Part shown: piece after piece, positions 36,058 to 46,374 of the stretch
How positions within the stretch are numbered: the first letter of the stretch is position 1
How the letters are laid out: each line of letters opens with the position of its first letter
Source of the DNA: Megalonaias nervosa
Taxonomy: Eukaryota; Mollusca; Bivalvia; Unionida; Unionidae
Direction of reading: 5' to 3'
NCBI GenBank assembly: GCA_016617855.1
Contig: JAECUM010096230.1
Span: 236,984 to 300,983, forward strand
Length of the DNA stretch: 64,000 nucleotides
Program-made: the position numbers and the translations under genes
Notes under the pieces: generated by a model
The model's database searches: none
What the model was told of the DNA's origin: nothing
Seen by the model: the letters and a program-made list of their open reading frames with translations, nothing else

Positions 36058-36300
36058 CAGCAGCAGGGAGGGCGACGACAAACAGTGAGTGTCCAGTTGG
36101 TAACGAACACGCGTAAAAAATGAAAATACAAACATCAAAAGATAAAAATAACAAAATGAGCTAACCCAATTAGAGAAGTCTCTGTCGGTTTGAGGCTTCG
36201 GTTTGGTGTTACTGACCTTGTATTTTCGTTTTCGTAGGAAGCTTTATTTTCGCGAGAAAACCCTCCTAAAAAGTTGTAGGATTTGCCCTCCCTGCTGCTG
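36058..36300. repeat. 16-bp perfect inverted repeat after the ATPase gene
   Basis: CAGCAGCAGGGAGGGC at 36058-36073 is exactly complementary to GCCCTCCCTGCTGCTG at 36285-36300. The 211 bases between contain no gene. It could be a large hairpin near the end of the viral element, part of its terminal repeat, or a separate small palindromic insertion. Confidence 0.7.
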
Positions 36301-36324
36301 TTGTGAAGGTGGTGACCAACTTGA

Positions 36325-36580
36325 ATTCTTTTATTGGCAATTAATTTGTTTCATTTGGCGGAATGTTTAAAACTTTGGAATCATTTATAACTTCACTTTA
36401 TTCATTTCTGAAAAAAAAATATTGGCGTTTGATTGCACTTTAAATTTATAATCAGTTAGACAAAATGGGAATATATGGCTTCTCACTAAGCCAGTTTTAA
36501 GCGTGGGATTATGTTTTACTGGCAGGTAATTTGCTTCAATTGGCAAAACGTTTAAAACCTCGAGCATTTTAATTAATGAA
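36325..36580. repeat. Diverged 187-bp direct duplication
   Basis: Segments with TTATTGGCAATTAATTTG...GTTTAAAAC (about 36331-36373) and TTACTGGCAGGTAATTTG...GTTTAAAAC (about 36518-36560) show an old tandem duplication beside the viral element's right side. Confidence 0.55.
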
Positions 36581-36644
36581 TAATTCAGAAAAAAGATTGA
36601 ACAGACATACCACTCAGTGCATACATCTGAACTTTAAAATCACA

Positions 36645-36812
36645 ATGGCGCAAAGTATATTATCTTTTCTGTCTCAGGCTTGGAAACGACCTGACAGTGA
36701 TAAATTTTCCGTCCCTCAGACTCCAAGAAACAGAAAAATAGTGTCAGCTCTGAGGAGAAGGAGAGTTAATCTCCGAAATTTGCTAGGAAATTTAAGAAAG
36801 ATTGGAAAATGA
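36645..36812 (+). CDS. Small basic protein frame, 55 codons, unknown
   Basis: ATG at 36645 in a good Kozak setting (CACAATGG). The product has a hydrophobic start (AQSILSFLSQAW) and a very basic end (core KIVSALRRRRVNLRNLL). The frame is also open upstream to an ATG at 36576. It may be a small DNA-binding virion protein of the adjacent element or a chance frame; no family was recognised. Confidence 0.3.
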   Translation: MAQSILSFLSQAWKRPDSDKFSVPQTPRNRKIVSALRRRRVNLRNLLGNLRKIGK

Positions 36813-37315
36813 ACTGACAATTCTGTGATGTACATCCTTGATATCTGAATAATATATAACCTTCCTAGTTGTATGGGTATATGTTTGCATATAAAATGAT
36901 TTGATCAGATCAAAATAGAACATGTTCAGAAGTTGTAAATATAATTAAGTATAAAATAATCCTCTGTCTGTTTCATATACAAAATATACACACAGTAACA
37001 CATAGAAAGAGAAACACTTTCATTTAGCATGAGGCAAGAAATCCTAAACATCATTTGTATCCACCAATAACAAGGAATCACAGCTTTGGGCTCATGACTG
37101 TTCAAAAGACTTTACTCTCAAGATTTCAGTTTTGACACTTGAGATTTTAATTTTGACTCTTGAGACTTTGGAGTCAAGGGTTAACTGACTCTTCACTTTT
37201 AAAATCTATTGAGAACTCTGTATTTAATAGATTTCCTTCTTAATGACCCTTATAATTTATAATCATAAAAATTGACACAGAATATGGGTATACATAAAAT
37301 ATAAACAAAAGGTCT

Positions 37316-38660
37316 TGTTGTCAGATCATTATACATGTAGATCTTGTCATGTCCTTACATGTGTAGATCTTGTCAGCTCATTATACATGTAGGTTTTGTC
37401 AGATCATAATACGTGTAGGTCTTGTCAGTTAATTATACATGTAGGTCTTGCCAGATCATTATACATGTAAGTCTTGTCAAGTCATTATGCGTGTAGGTCT
37501 TGTCACATCATTATACATGTAGGTCTTTTCAGATCATTATACATATAGGTCTTGTCAGATCATTATACATGTAGGTCTTGTCATATCATTATACATGTGA
37601 GTCTTGTCAGATCATTATACATGTAGGTCTTGTTAGATCATTATACATGTAGGTCTTATCATATTATTATACGTGTAGGTCTTGTCAGATATTATACGTG
37701 TAGGTCTTGTCAGATCATTATACATATAGGTCTTGTCAGATGATTATACATGTAGGTCTCATCAGATGATTATACATGTAGGTCTTATCATATTATTATA
37801 CGTGTAGGTCTTGCCAGATATTATACGTGTAGGTCTTGTCAGATCATTATACGTATAGATCTTGTCAGATCATTATACATGTAGGTCTTGTCAGATCATT
37901 ATACATGTAGGTCTTGTCAGATCATTATACATATAGGTCTTGTCAGATCATTATGAACATAGGTACAGTTGTCACATCATGTTATGCACATAGATCTTGT
38001 CAATTCATCATACATGTAGGTCTTGTCTGATCATTATGCATGTAGGTCTTTTTGTCAGATCATTATACATGTAGCTCTTCACAGATCATTATTAATGTAG
38101 GTCCTATTGTCATATCATGTTATACATATAAGTATTTTCAATTCATTACACATGTAGGTCTTGTCAGATCATAATACATGTAGGCTTTGTCAGATCATTA
38201 TACATGTAGGTCTTGTCAGATCATGATACATGAATGTCTGTCAATTCATTATACATATAGGTCTTGTCAGATCATTAGACATGTAGACATGTAGGTCTTG
38301 TCAGTTTCTTACACAAATAGATCTTGTCAGATCATTATACACATGGGTCCTGTCACATTATACACATTGGTCTTGTTAGTTCATTGTACATGTAGGTCTT
38401 GTTAGATAATTATACATGTAGGTTTTGTGAGACTATAAGACTTGTATGCCTTGTCTGATCATTGTACACGCAGGTCTTATCAGTTCATTATGCATGTAGG
38501 TTTTGTCAGTGTCAGTTCAGTTCATTTTACATGTAGGCCTTGTCAGTTCATTATACATGTAGGTCTTGTCAGTTCATTATACATGTAGGCCTTGTCAGTT
38601 CATTATACATGTAGGTCTTGACAGTTCATTATACATGTAGGTCTAGTCAATATATTATAC
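37316..38660. repeat. 26-bp minisatellite, about 50 copies
   Basis: Units of TCAGATCATTATACATGTAG followed by GTCTTG repeat with frequent point changes and some longer units. The array ends about 110 bases before the exon 3 acceptor of the POLR1D-like gene. The region 36813-37315 is non-genic. Confidence 0.9.
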
Positions 38661-38776
38661 ATTTTCATTTAGTTTTTAGGTCAATAAATATGTATGTCTC
38701 ATTGTCAGATCAATTTAAGATTTTGCATTTAGATCAATTTCTTAAATGATGTCCACATAAGGAACATATTTTTCAG

Positions 38777-39713
38777 GCAGAAACCTTCTATTCCTCCAGC
38801 CAACAAAAGGTTCCTGACTAATATGCTTGTGAGCACTCTACGGGATGCTGAGCGCCAGGCCAGGAAACAATTGGACCAATTCAAAGAGAAAAGTCATCAC
38901 AAATTTGACACCAGACAGCATCCTTACAAACATGAAAGGTCTTCATTCAGTCAAAAATATAATTATTCTGAATCATACCAAAGAACTTCACAAAAGCAAG
39001 AGGTGGGTCAAAGTGGGGCACCTGCCCTACAAATACCATCAAAATGGGACAATGATGAGAAGAGAGAGCATAGAAGCAAGCTTCACATAGAAGTAAAGGA
39101 AGAAGAAAATACAAATTCTCCTAATGTTAGGGCAGTGAATGTTGATAGGTCAGGATCAAGTGGGAGAGATGCAGTCCAAGATGAGGTTGTCAGTACTTAT
39201 GGTAAGTCAATGGAGTATCATATTAATCAAAAGCAAAATTTTGAAGATTCTAAAAGAAGACACAAAAGTAAAGACACAAAAATAGTGAAGAAAAATGTAG
39301 AAGACATTAATTTACAGGATGATTTGATGGATCGGAACCATGTTGAAAACAGAAAAAGCAAACATGAGAAATCTGACAATGGACTAAACTCCAGATTAGC
39401 AGAAAATAGTGGGCTAGGTCTTCAATTTGATAATCACCTGGAAGAAAGTTTATCACAAAATGATTATGCCCTAAGTGATAGAACCAAAAAACAAACAACG
39501 ACAACAGTGAGTAAAGAAATAACAAGTAAAGGCAGAAAAAGAAAAAGGAAGAAGGTGAAATCAGAGGGAAGACACAAGGAAAGTGAGGACTACATCAGTC
39601 AGATGTCTTTTGATTTACCCAGAGGAAATGGTAGCAGAACGTGTAAAACTGATCACAACCATAAAAAAATAAAAAGCAAGAAAAAATCCAAACAGGAAAA
39701 GAATGATAAATGA
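38777..39713 (+). CDS. POLR1D isoform 2-like protein, exon 3 and stop
   Basis: The first G completes the Trp codon of exon 2. The reading then gives QKPSIPPANKRFLTN, aligned at identical spacing with the conserved NKRFL block of POLR1D isoform 2. An HPYKH motif near 38927 is also found in the vertebrate protein. The rest, to the stop at 39711-39713, is a long Lys/Glu/Ser-rich disordered tail with clusters such as KGRKRKRKKVKS and KKIKSKKKSK that look like nuclear or nucleolar signals. The whole protein would be 344 residues, against about 122 in human, so the tail is a large lineage extension. Function is poorly known even in vertebrates. Confidence 0.8.
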
Positions 39714-40055
39714 CATTTGTATTATCAGCTTTTACCTTCATTGAAATGCCTCATTTGATGTGTATTTCTTGTTATCACTATAAATTACAAATACTGAATT
39801 GTTGAAAGACAGCCACTTTCTGTAATTGATTGTATTGATTGGTTTTGTATTGGAATTTATTGGATGGCACAGTTTTATGTGTCTCTAATGAGGTTTCCCT
39901 TAGACCATTGAGAAAAGTCCAAGAATCTCAGAGAATCTATTAAAAGAAGAACATAATTTTGAGTGAAAAGTTATAATCTCTAATTTATTTTAGATTCTTA
40001 TGTAATCACATATAATTGGTAATCAGACATTTTTTTATATGATTAATTGTAATTT

Positions 40056-40061
40056 AATAAA
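40056..40061 (+). terminator. Polyadenylation signal of the POLR1D-like gene
   Basis: AATAAA lies 343 bases after the stop codon and is the clearest candidate downstream. The 3' UTR (39714 to about 40080) has no other feature. Confidence 0.5.
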
Positions 40062-40309
40062 GACAAAATATCCTGTAATCACAATGATTTTTTTTTTTAT
40101 TATTGCATGATTGTATGTTCTTAAAAACATACCTAGAATTTGGAATGTTATTTTAAACTAAGGAGTCTCATTATAAGTTTTCCTCGTGTGAAATAGTTTG
40201 ACTAATGAAGACATTGCTATTATTGTTTTGTAGTTTGTTTGATTCCTATTCTGTCCCATCTTTTTTCACCATTACTCATAATTTGAGCAGAGTTTGAAAT
40301 ACCACCAAA

Positions 40310-42110
40310 TTATGCCTGATGCATGTACATAATTACATACAAAATTGGGAAATTCTTATAGCACTGATTTTTGTCATTCTTTGTCACTGATATTAAAACT
40401 GACAAAAAGTGCTGTCTGTAAAGGATGAATGCAGTTCGTGACAAATGTGACCTCATACAGGTATATACATGTGCTGTTGTTTGTCTGGCGCTGAACTGCA
40501 TTGATGACAAACAACACATCATGGATTGTTCCTGTGACCTTGACTTCTTAGAAATAAGAGCATTTGGAATAGCTCTGTCTTTATTCTGATTCTTATTTTT
40601 CAATTTAAAGCAATCAGAAATAATGTGCACTTTCTTCTTGTAATAGGTGCATGTAGGAAAAGATAAGGATTTCTGATCAGTCTTTTCAGAAACTTGGTTC
40701 CTAAAAGTTGTACCAGTTTGAGCTTTGGAAGTGCTCATATCAGACTGAAATAGCGTTATACCAATACACCGCCGAATGAAAGATTTGCTGTTGGAAGTGC
40801 TCATATCAGACTGAAATAGCGTTATACCAATACACCGCTGAGTGAAAGATTTACTGACAAAAGAAACTTTGAGCTAAGGAATACTTGTCAGATGTACGAG
40901 CAGCATTTTCTAAAGATTTGACCTTTTGCTCATCAAAGTAGGTTTTAAGATCACTGTGGATGCAATTTGTGAACTCTTAAATTAATATGATTTCTCTAAA
41001 GTTATTGTAGTCTCGACTGACCTTCTTGGCTGAGAACCACCTATCAAATAATTGCTTTTTCTCTTGCAAATTTGACATGGGTCTGTCCAGTTTCTTTTTT
41101 ACATTTCCTAAACCTTTGTCTATATGAGTCAGGTAGCACCGATTCATAACCGATGAAGATATATTCCTTAACCATATCATAATCAGCACTTTGTTGTACT
41201 GACAGTGAAGTATGGACTTAACAAGCTTGGCCAAAAAGTACGCTTTGTAATAATAGATCCCAATACTCTCTTGGCCATTTCATATTTCAGCAACTTTTTC
41301 AGAATGAGGAAAATATTTATCTACTTCTTTTTCTTTAAAATGGGTTACTAACCTAATATTTCTGACAATATCAAAAACTAAACTAGTGTGTAAATTGGAG
41401 GGGGGCAATTGCCAGTTATAATTCTTTTAGTCTAAATTGAAATTGCTTTGTTCCTTTTCTCTTTCTCTCCACATCTATATTTCCTTCTCTTCCTTTTCTC
41501 TCTGCATCAATATTTCCCTCTCTTCCTTTTCTCTCTGCATCTATATTTCCCTCTCTTCCTTTTCTCTCTGCATCTTTATTTGCCTCATTCTTTTCACATT
41601 GCATTTGCATTAACCTATCTATTCTTTTTCTTTCTCTCTCTTTCCTCTTTCTGCAATTGCAATTGTCTCTTTCCTCTTTCTTCAGTTGCAATTGTCTCTC
41701 TCTTTCCACTTTCTGCAACTGTATTTCTCATTCTCCTTTCAGTAGCTGTATTGGTCTCTCTCTCTCTTCTTTCTATAACTGCAATTATCTTTCTTCCTTC
41801 TGTAGTCTGATTTGTCTCTCTTCTTTCTCTTTCAGAAGCTGAAGCTTTCTTAACTCTATTTCCATCTTGTGTTTTAATTTAAATTCTATTACTTGCATGT
41901 CAGAGCCAGATTGAGACTTACTAATCAAACCGAAAGTACCATTTTCCCATAATTCTTTTCCACCAACTATTGGACCAAAATATTTCTTATTTCTTGCTTT
42001 GTTAAAGAGCCTTTGCTCAGAGATCATATTTTCTGGCAAGCTGGAGCCATTCATCTTTTTTCCATGACCCTTCCTGGGTAGGATTTAAAATAAAGTTCTC
42101 CAATTCAGAT
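40310..42110 (-). pseudogene. gag: gag relic of a second Gmr1-like element
   Basis: Read on the - strand from the right: an N-terminal piece (41785-42054) and a Glu/Arg-rich coiled coil with an ERKGREGNIDA repeat (41416-41718), as in the gag at 7410-8245. A capsid segment (core EKKQLFDRWFSAKKVSRDY) is at 40977-41234. A damaged zinc knuckle (CTYYKKKVHIISDC, where the second Cys is replaced) is at about 40600-40660. Stops separate the parts. No pol follows. A related LTR lies just upstream at 42246-42860, so this is a 3'-truncated element. Confidence 0.65.
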
Positions 42111-42245
42111 GACATTGTGAATGCTTGTTGGTTTCACTAATGATTGTGAAATAATACTTGGAACTTTGAAAATTTAAAATTCAAAACTGAAGTTTTATTT
42201 AAATATTTTAGAGAAATTTGTATCCCTTTACATTAGCTGCAATTT

Positions 42246-42860
42246 TCTCTATGGTCTTTAACTAAGTAAAAGAAAAGAGTGAAAACCAACAATAAGCTTT
42301 GTAAAATTCATATTTATTTCCATGGAATACAAAGTGAAAATTTAAAAAGAACTTACAGTATTGCAAAATACCAAGTAGTTCTAAAAGTTCTATCACAAGT
42401 CCAAAAGTGACAAGTATTCATCATGAATGCCAGTGGTGTTCGAAATGAATTCCAATCTTGAATATGCTGATATACCAACCCAAAATAGTGATTTACTCTG
42501 AAATTATTAATGAATACTTCGTAATTCCATTGAACAATTTAATTAAATAAATCTTCTCATTTTAAAACTTAACTAAAAACAAATGATTCAATCTCATAAA
42601 AAGACTCGAAGTCACAAGATGAGGACCAGGATAAGGGTCAAAAGTCCATTACTAGAACATTCTAAGTTGTCAAAAATATCAAGTCTATTATTTAAACTTA
42701 AGGAAAACAATATGACAAACAGAAGATACTGTATACCAGGAATTCTCTGTGGAATACTGAATTCAACTCCAACAAAACTTGTTAACCTACAAGTAATATT
42801 TATTCTAATATATAATCTACAATAATAAACAAAAATTAGGTATGTCATGTGCTGTTTGTA
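42246..42860 (-). mobile_element. Degenerate LTR upstream of the gag relic
   Basis: Shares AAAAGAAAAGAGTGAAAACC, AACAATAAGCTTTGTAAAAT and GAACTTACAGTATTGCAAAA blocks with the LTR copies at 14495 and 20462. Its orientation and position fit a 5' LTR for the gag relic on the - strand. Confidence 0.6.
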
Positions 42861-42904
42861 TAAACAACGTCAGGTAGGCCCAAACTCGTACAAGTTATGG
42901 ACAA

Positions 42905-43210
42905 AGTTCAATCACAATACAAACTAAATATACATAGCATATAATCATGGACAAAGGACAATACACAATACAAATTAAATATACATAGCATATAATCATG
43001 GACAAAGGACAATACACAATACAAATTAAATATACATAACATATAATCATCGGCAAAGGACAATACACAATCAAAGGACAATACACAATACAAATTAAAT
43101 ATACATAGCATATAATCATGGACAAAGGACAATACACAATGCAAATTAAATATACATAACATATAATCATGGACAAAGGACAATACACAATACAAATTAA
43201 ATATACATAA
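42905..43210. repeat. 51-bp minisatellite, about six copies
   Basis: Units start TACAAATTAAATATACATAG and end ATCATGGACAAAGGACAATA plus CACAA. One copy (around 43060-43080) is partial. The period is a multiple of three, which creates long but meaningless - strand frames. Confidence 0.9.
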
Positions 43211-43219
43211 TACTAAATA

Positions 43220-43612
43220 GAAATGGTGCTATTTGGACATTCAATATGGCCACTACAGCAGCCATTAAAAAAAACTGTATGGTTATACATGTATCAACAT
43301 GAGGCTTTGACTGATATGTCTAATTGGTCCTTAAAAAAGAAGAATCTGATCTAACATTCAATATGGCCACCACTGCAGTCTTCTTGAAAATGTTGTTACC
43401 ACTGCCTCTACTGAATGGAAAATCATAACAACATGGGGTTTTCACATCAGCATGGGTTTTCATGTCAGCATGGGGTTTTCATATCAGTATGGGTTTTCAT
43501 ATCAGCATGGGGTTTTCATATCAGTATGGGTTTTCATGTCAGCATGGGGTTTTCATATCAGTATGGGTTTTCATATCAGCATGGGGTTTTCACCATAAAA
43601 CCACAAAACTAA
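43220..43612. repeat. Dispersed 130-bp family with a secondary 37-bp array
   Basis: Two units with CATTCAATATGGCCACTACAG and CAACATGAGGCTTTGAC lead into a tight array (43430-43600) of alternating 18- and 19-base pieces, TATGGGTTTTCATATCAG and CATGGGGTTTTCATATCAG. Related units occur at 48880-49130, 52005-52140 and 52370-52560. Confidence 0.75.
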
Positions 43613-44039
43613 ATGCGATGTCTGTTTGAAAATCTTGCTATTCTGGAACTGAAAGTTATAATGACATCAGGCTTTTCCCAGTAGCATATATTGGATAATA
43701 ATAATAATAGTAATAATAACGCTTTATTTATAGAGGGTGACTCATTAGTCAAGGACTATTCTCCCTTGAGGCCCTCTTAAGGAGAGTATAACAATGCACA
43801 TTATATGAAGATAGCAATAATTATTGTTTATTTTAACATGTTTAGTATTAAAATACTAAATTCCATTATCTATTAGAAACACATACATGCTCATGATTTC
43901 TCTTCTTAAATACTCTAATATTTTCAGCAGATTTTACATGTAGTGGAAGCTTGTTCCACAGAACTGTACCAGAGTATTGGAAGCTCTTTTTAAATTGCTC
44001 TGTTCTTGGTTTTGGTGCTAGAAGGTTTCCATGTAATAT

Positions 44040-45076
44040 TCATCTCAACTGGTATTGTGTTGAAAAAGGCCTGAATAAATCCTGAAGATACTCTGGTGCA
44101 GTTCCATGTAGACATTTATATAAAAGAACTGCCTTGTGAAAATCTATCCTGTCATATATTGTGAACCATTTGAGTTCTGTAAACAATGCTTTTGAGAGAT
44201 GATCAGTAGATGCATCTAAAATTACATGTGCTGCTCGTTTTTGAAGTTTGTAAATCCTGTCAAGCGCAGATTTAGCACAGTTTCCCCATACATTTGAACA
44301 ATAATCCATTATTGGAAGAATATATGACTTGTAGTATAGACTGCGAGTTTCCATAGGAAAATATTTCTTGATTCTGCTGAGTAGGGCAATTTTGGATGAC
44401 AGTGTTTACAAAGCTTATCAATATGGTCATCCCATAATAAATTATTATTTACAGACACGCCTACAAGCTTTTCATGTTTGACATTTTCTAACGGATGATT
44501 ATTTATTGCAAGAGATAGTTCTGGGTTCCTTGACTTGTGTAGCTTTTGTGATGTCCCCAGAGTCATACATTTTGTTTTACCTTCATTAATTACCATCCTA
44601 TTTTGTAGTACCCAGATTTGGACTCTAATAAGGTCAGAGTTTAATCTCATTTGGATAACTTCCATATCAGAACTAGATGTATACAAGGTTGCATCATCTG
44701 CAAACAAATCTGTATTTGTCGATTCCATATTTAATGGTAGATTATTGATATAGATAAGGAAGAGGATAGGGTCTAAAACTGAGCCTTGAGGGACCCCTGA
44801 ACGAATAGTGCGAGTTTGAGAGCTAATATTGCCAATGCTTACTTGTTGAGACCTTTGATTTAGGTATGATCTAAACCAGTTTAAAGAAGGATTGTCAGAC
44901 CTGTAACAGTTCAACTTTTGCAGCAGAATTTCATGATCAGCAAAATCAAAGGCTTTCTTGAAGTCAAGGGAAACATTCCCAGTCATATGTCCATTATCCA
45001 TTTCCTTCAGCCAAAGATCAATTAATTTGGTAAGTTCTGTTTGGCATGAGTGGTACTTTCTAAATCCTGATTGCAC
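44040..45076 (-). pseudogene. LINE ORF2: reverse transcriptase core and C-terminus
   Basis: Contains MQSGFRKYHSCQTEL, LDFKKAFDFADHEIL, SGVPQGSVLDPILFLIYIN and the catalytic FADDATLY motif. After a frameshift near 44340 comes the C-terminal SYILPIMDYCSNVWG and KLQKRAAHVILD region. The motif set is that of the CR1/L2 group; a precise clade is not assigned. Confidence 0.85.
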
Positions 45077-45134
45077 TTTATGAAATAGAAAGTATGTGTC
45101 AAAAAATTTATAGACCTGAATGGCTACATGCTTT

Positions 45135-46370
45135 TCAAATAATTTTTGACAATACAGTTAGAATTGATATTGGTCTGTAATTCCTTGGATCCTCCTTTTC
45201 TCCTTTCTTAAAGATAGGTGTAACCTTTGCACATTTCAGAGTTTCTGGAAAATTACCACTCATTATACTTAAGTTTATGATATGCATTAATGACTTTGTT
45301 GTTACTGGTGCAGCAATTTTAAGAATTTGTGGACCAATACCATCCACTCCAGAGGATTTATTAATATTCACCTTAATTAGCATATGCAAAACATCAGTTT
45401 CACTAACATTAGCTACTGAAAAATAATTATCATCAGGAATTTTAGCTCTTATAAATGACAGAAGAGCATCAAGTTCAATTAGGATGTTAGTCTGGTTCTG
45501 AATACTGTAACTGGAGATGCTTATGAAGAAATTGTTGAATATTTCCACAATGTCTTGTACAGATGTTACTATATCTTTATTTTGCTTAAGTCTAGGAGGA
45601 AAACAACTGTTCTTGGGTTGGTTCAGCTCTTTTAGATGCCTCCACAATGTCTTGGTACTCTTACTTTCATCAACAGCCTGTTTGTAGTAGTTCTCTTTTA
45701 CCTTATCTATCAGGTGATTAGTTTTATTCCTCCACTTTCTATAGCTTTTCATGTCTTTTTTCTTGTGGAAATTATCTCTTAGGTGCCTAGCCTCATTGAT
45801 ATCAGGGGTAATCCACTTGGGTGTAATTTGGTGTTTAACCCATTTTGTTTTAATTGGGGCATGCTTGTCTAAGGCTGCATTGAACATTTGATACCATTTG
45901 TCTAAGGCAGTTTTGACATCAACTATATTGCAGACTGATTGGAAGGGTTTGCAAACTAAATCATTTAAGAACATTTTCTCATCAAGTTGTTTAAAGTCCC
46001 TGTATTGTATTTCAATGTGTTGACCATTTTTAGATGATTTTGGAACATGTCTAGTTATACAGACAGGATAGTGGTCACTCATTGTGTACACTGACACATT
46101 TATTTCACTTATGTTTTCAGGTTTATTAGTATAGACATGATCAGTGATAGTAGTACGTTTATCTGTTACTCTAGTTGGGGTGTTAATTAATTGAGTAAAA
46201 TTGTAAGTTATCCATGTTAATGGTGAAGTTTTCATGTAGTCAATGTTAAAATCACCTAATATGATAGTTTCTAAATCTTCCTTTAGTAGTGCTTTTTGAA
46301 TATGCACCTCAAATCTATCAATCCAATCAGCTGTGGAACTAGGTGGCCTGTAAACTGAACATACGAGTAT
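45135..46370 (-). pseudogene. LINE ORF2: endonuclease C-terminal part to RT start
   Basis: An open frame of 390 codons (to 46307, continuing to about 46370). It shows the endonuclease GDFN core (TIILGDFNIDY), the TDHVYTN and SDHYPV motifs with catalytic His, a linker, and the N-terminal RT blocks (FPETLKCAKVTPIFKKGEK; NYRPISILTVLSKI). The endonuclease nicks target DNA to prime reverse transcription. A frameshift near 45135 breaks the link to the rest of RT. Confidence 0.85.
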
Positions 46371-46374
46371 TGGC

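Larger units (their letters stand above)
27335..36300. mobile_element. Degenerate Polinton/Maverick (adintovirus-like) element
   Basis: A block of compact, mutually overlapping or closely spaced genes with the Polinton hallmark set: family B DNA polymerase, retroviral-type integrase and FtsK/HerA-type packaging ATPase. It also has an HNH nuclease, a cysteine-rich protein and a PLA2-like protein. Spacing is viral: 80 bases between the divergent starts at 30094 and 30175, 86 bases between 35298 and 35385, and a 12-base tail-to-tail overlap at 33509-33520. I could not find terminal inverted repeats at the outer edges, nor capsid or protease genes, so one side may have been lost and the limits given are approximate. 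Stops and frameshifts show it is an old copy. Confidence 0.8.
26514..38776 (+). other. Intron 2 of the POLR1D-like gene (12.3 kb), host of the viral element
   Basis: Begins GTGGGT and ends TTTTTCAG at 38776. Inside are AT-rich arrays, the Polinton-like element of about 9 kb, a 187-bp direct duplication, a small basic open frame and a 26-bp minisatellite that stops roughly 110 bases before the acceptor. Confidence 0.7.

Noticed and set aside
35745..36131. 128-codon - strand frame
   Set aside because: It is antisense to the packaging ATPase and has no recognisable domain.
36645..36812. Alternative last exon of the POLR1D-like gene
   Set aside because: No acceptor in the right phase was seen before it, and its sequence shares nothing with the NKRFL region that exon 3 supplies.
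37316..38660. CRISPR-like regular array
   Set aside because: Units are head-to-tail with no spacers, and the genome is eukaryotic.
41448..41842. Phe/Leu/Ser-rich + strand frames
   Set aside because: They are the antisense of the charged gag coiled coil on the - strand.
42895..43195. Hydrophobic, membrane-like - strand frames
   Set aside because: They come from the 51-bp minisatellite and are not a membrane protein.
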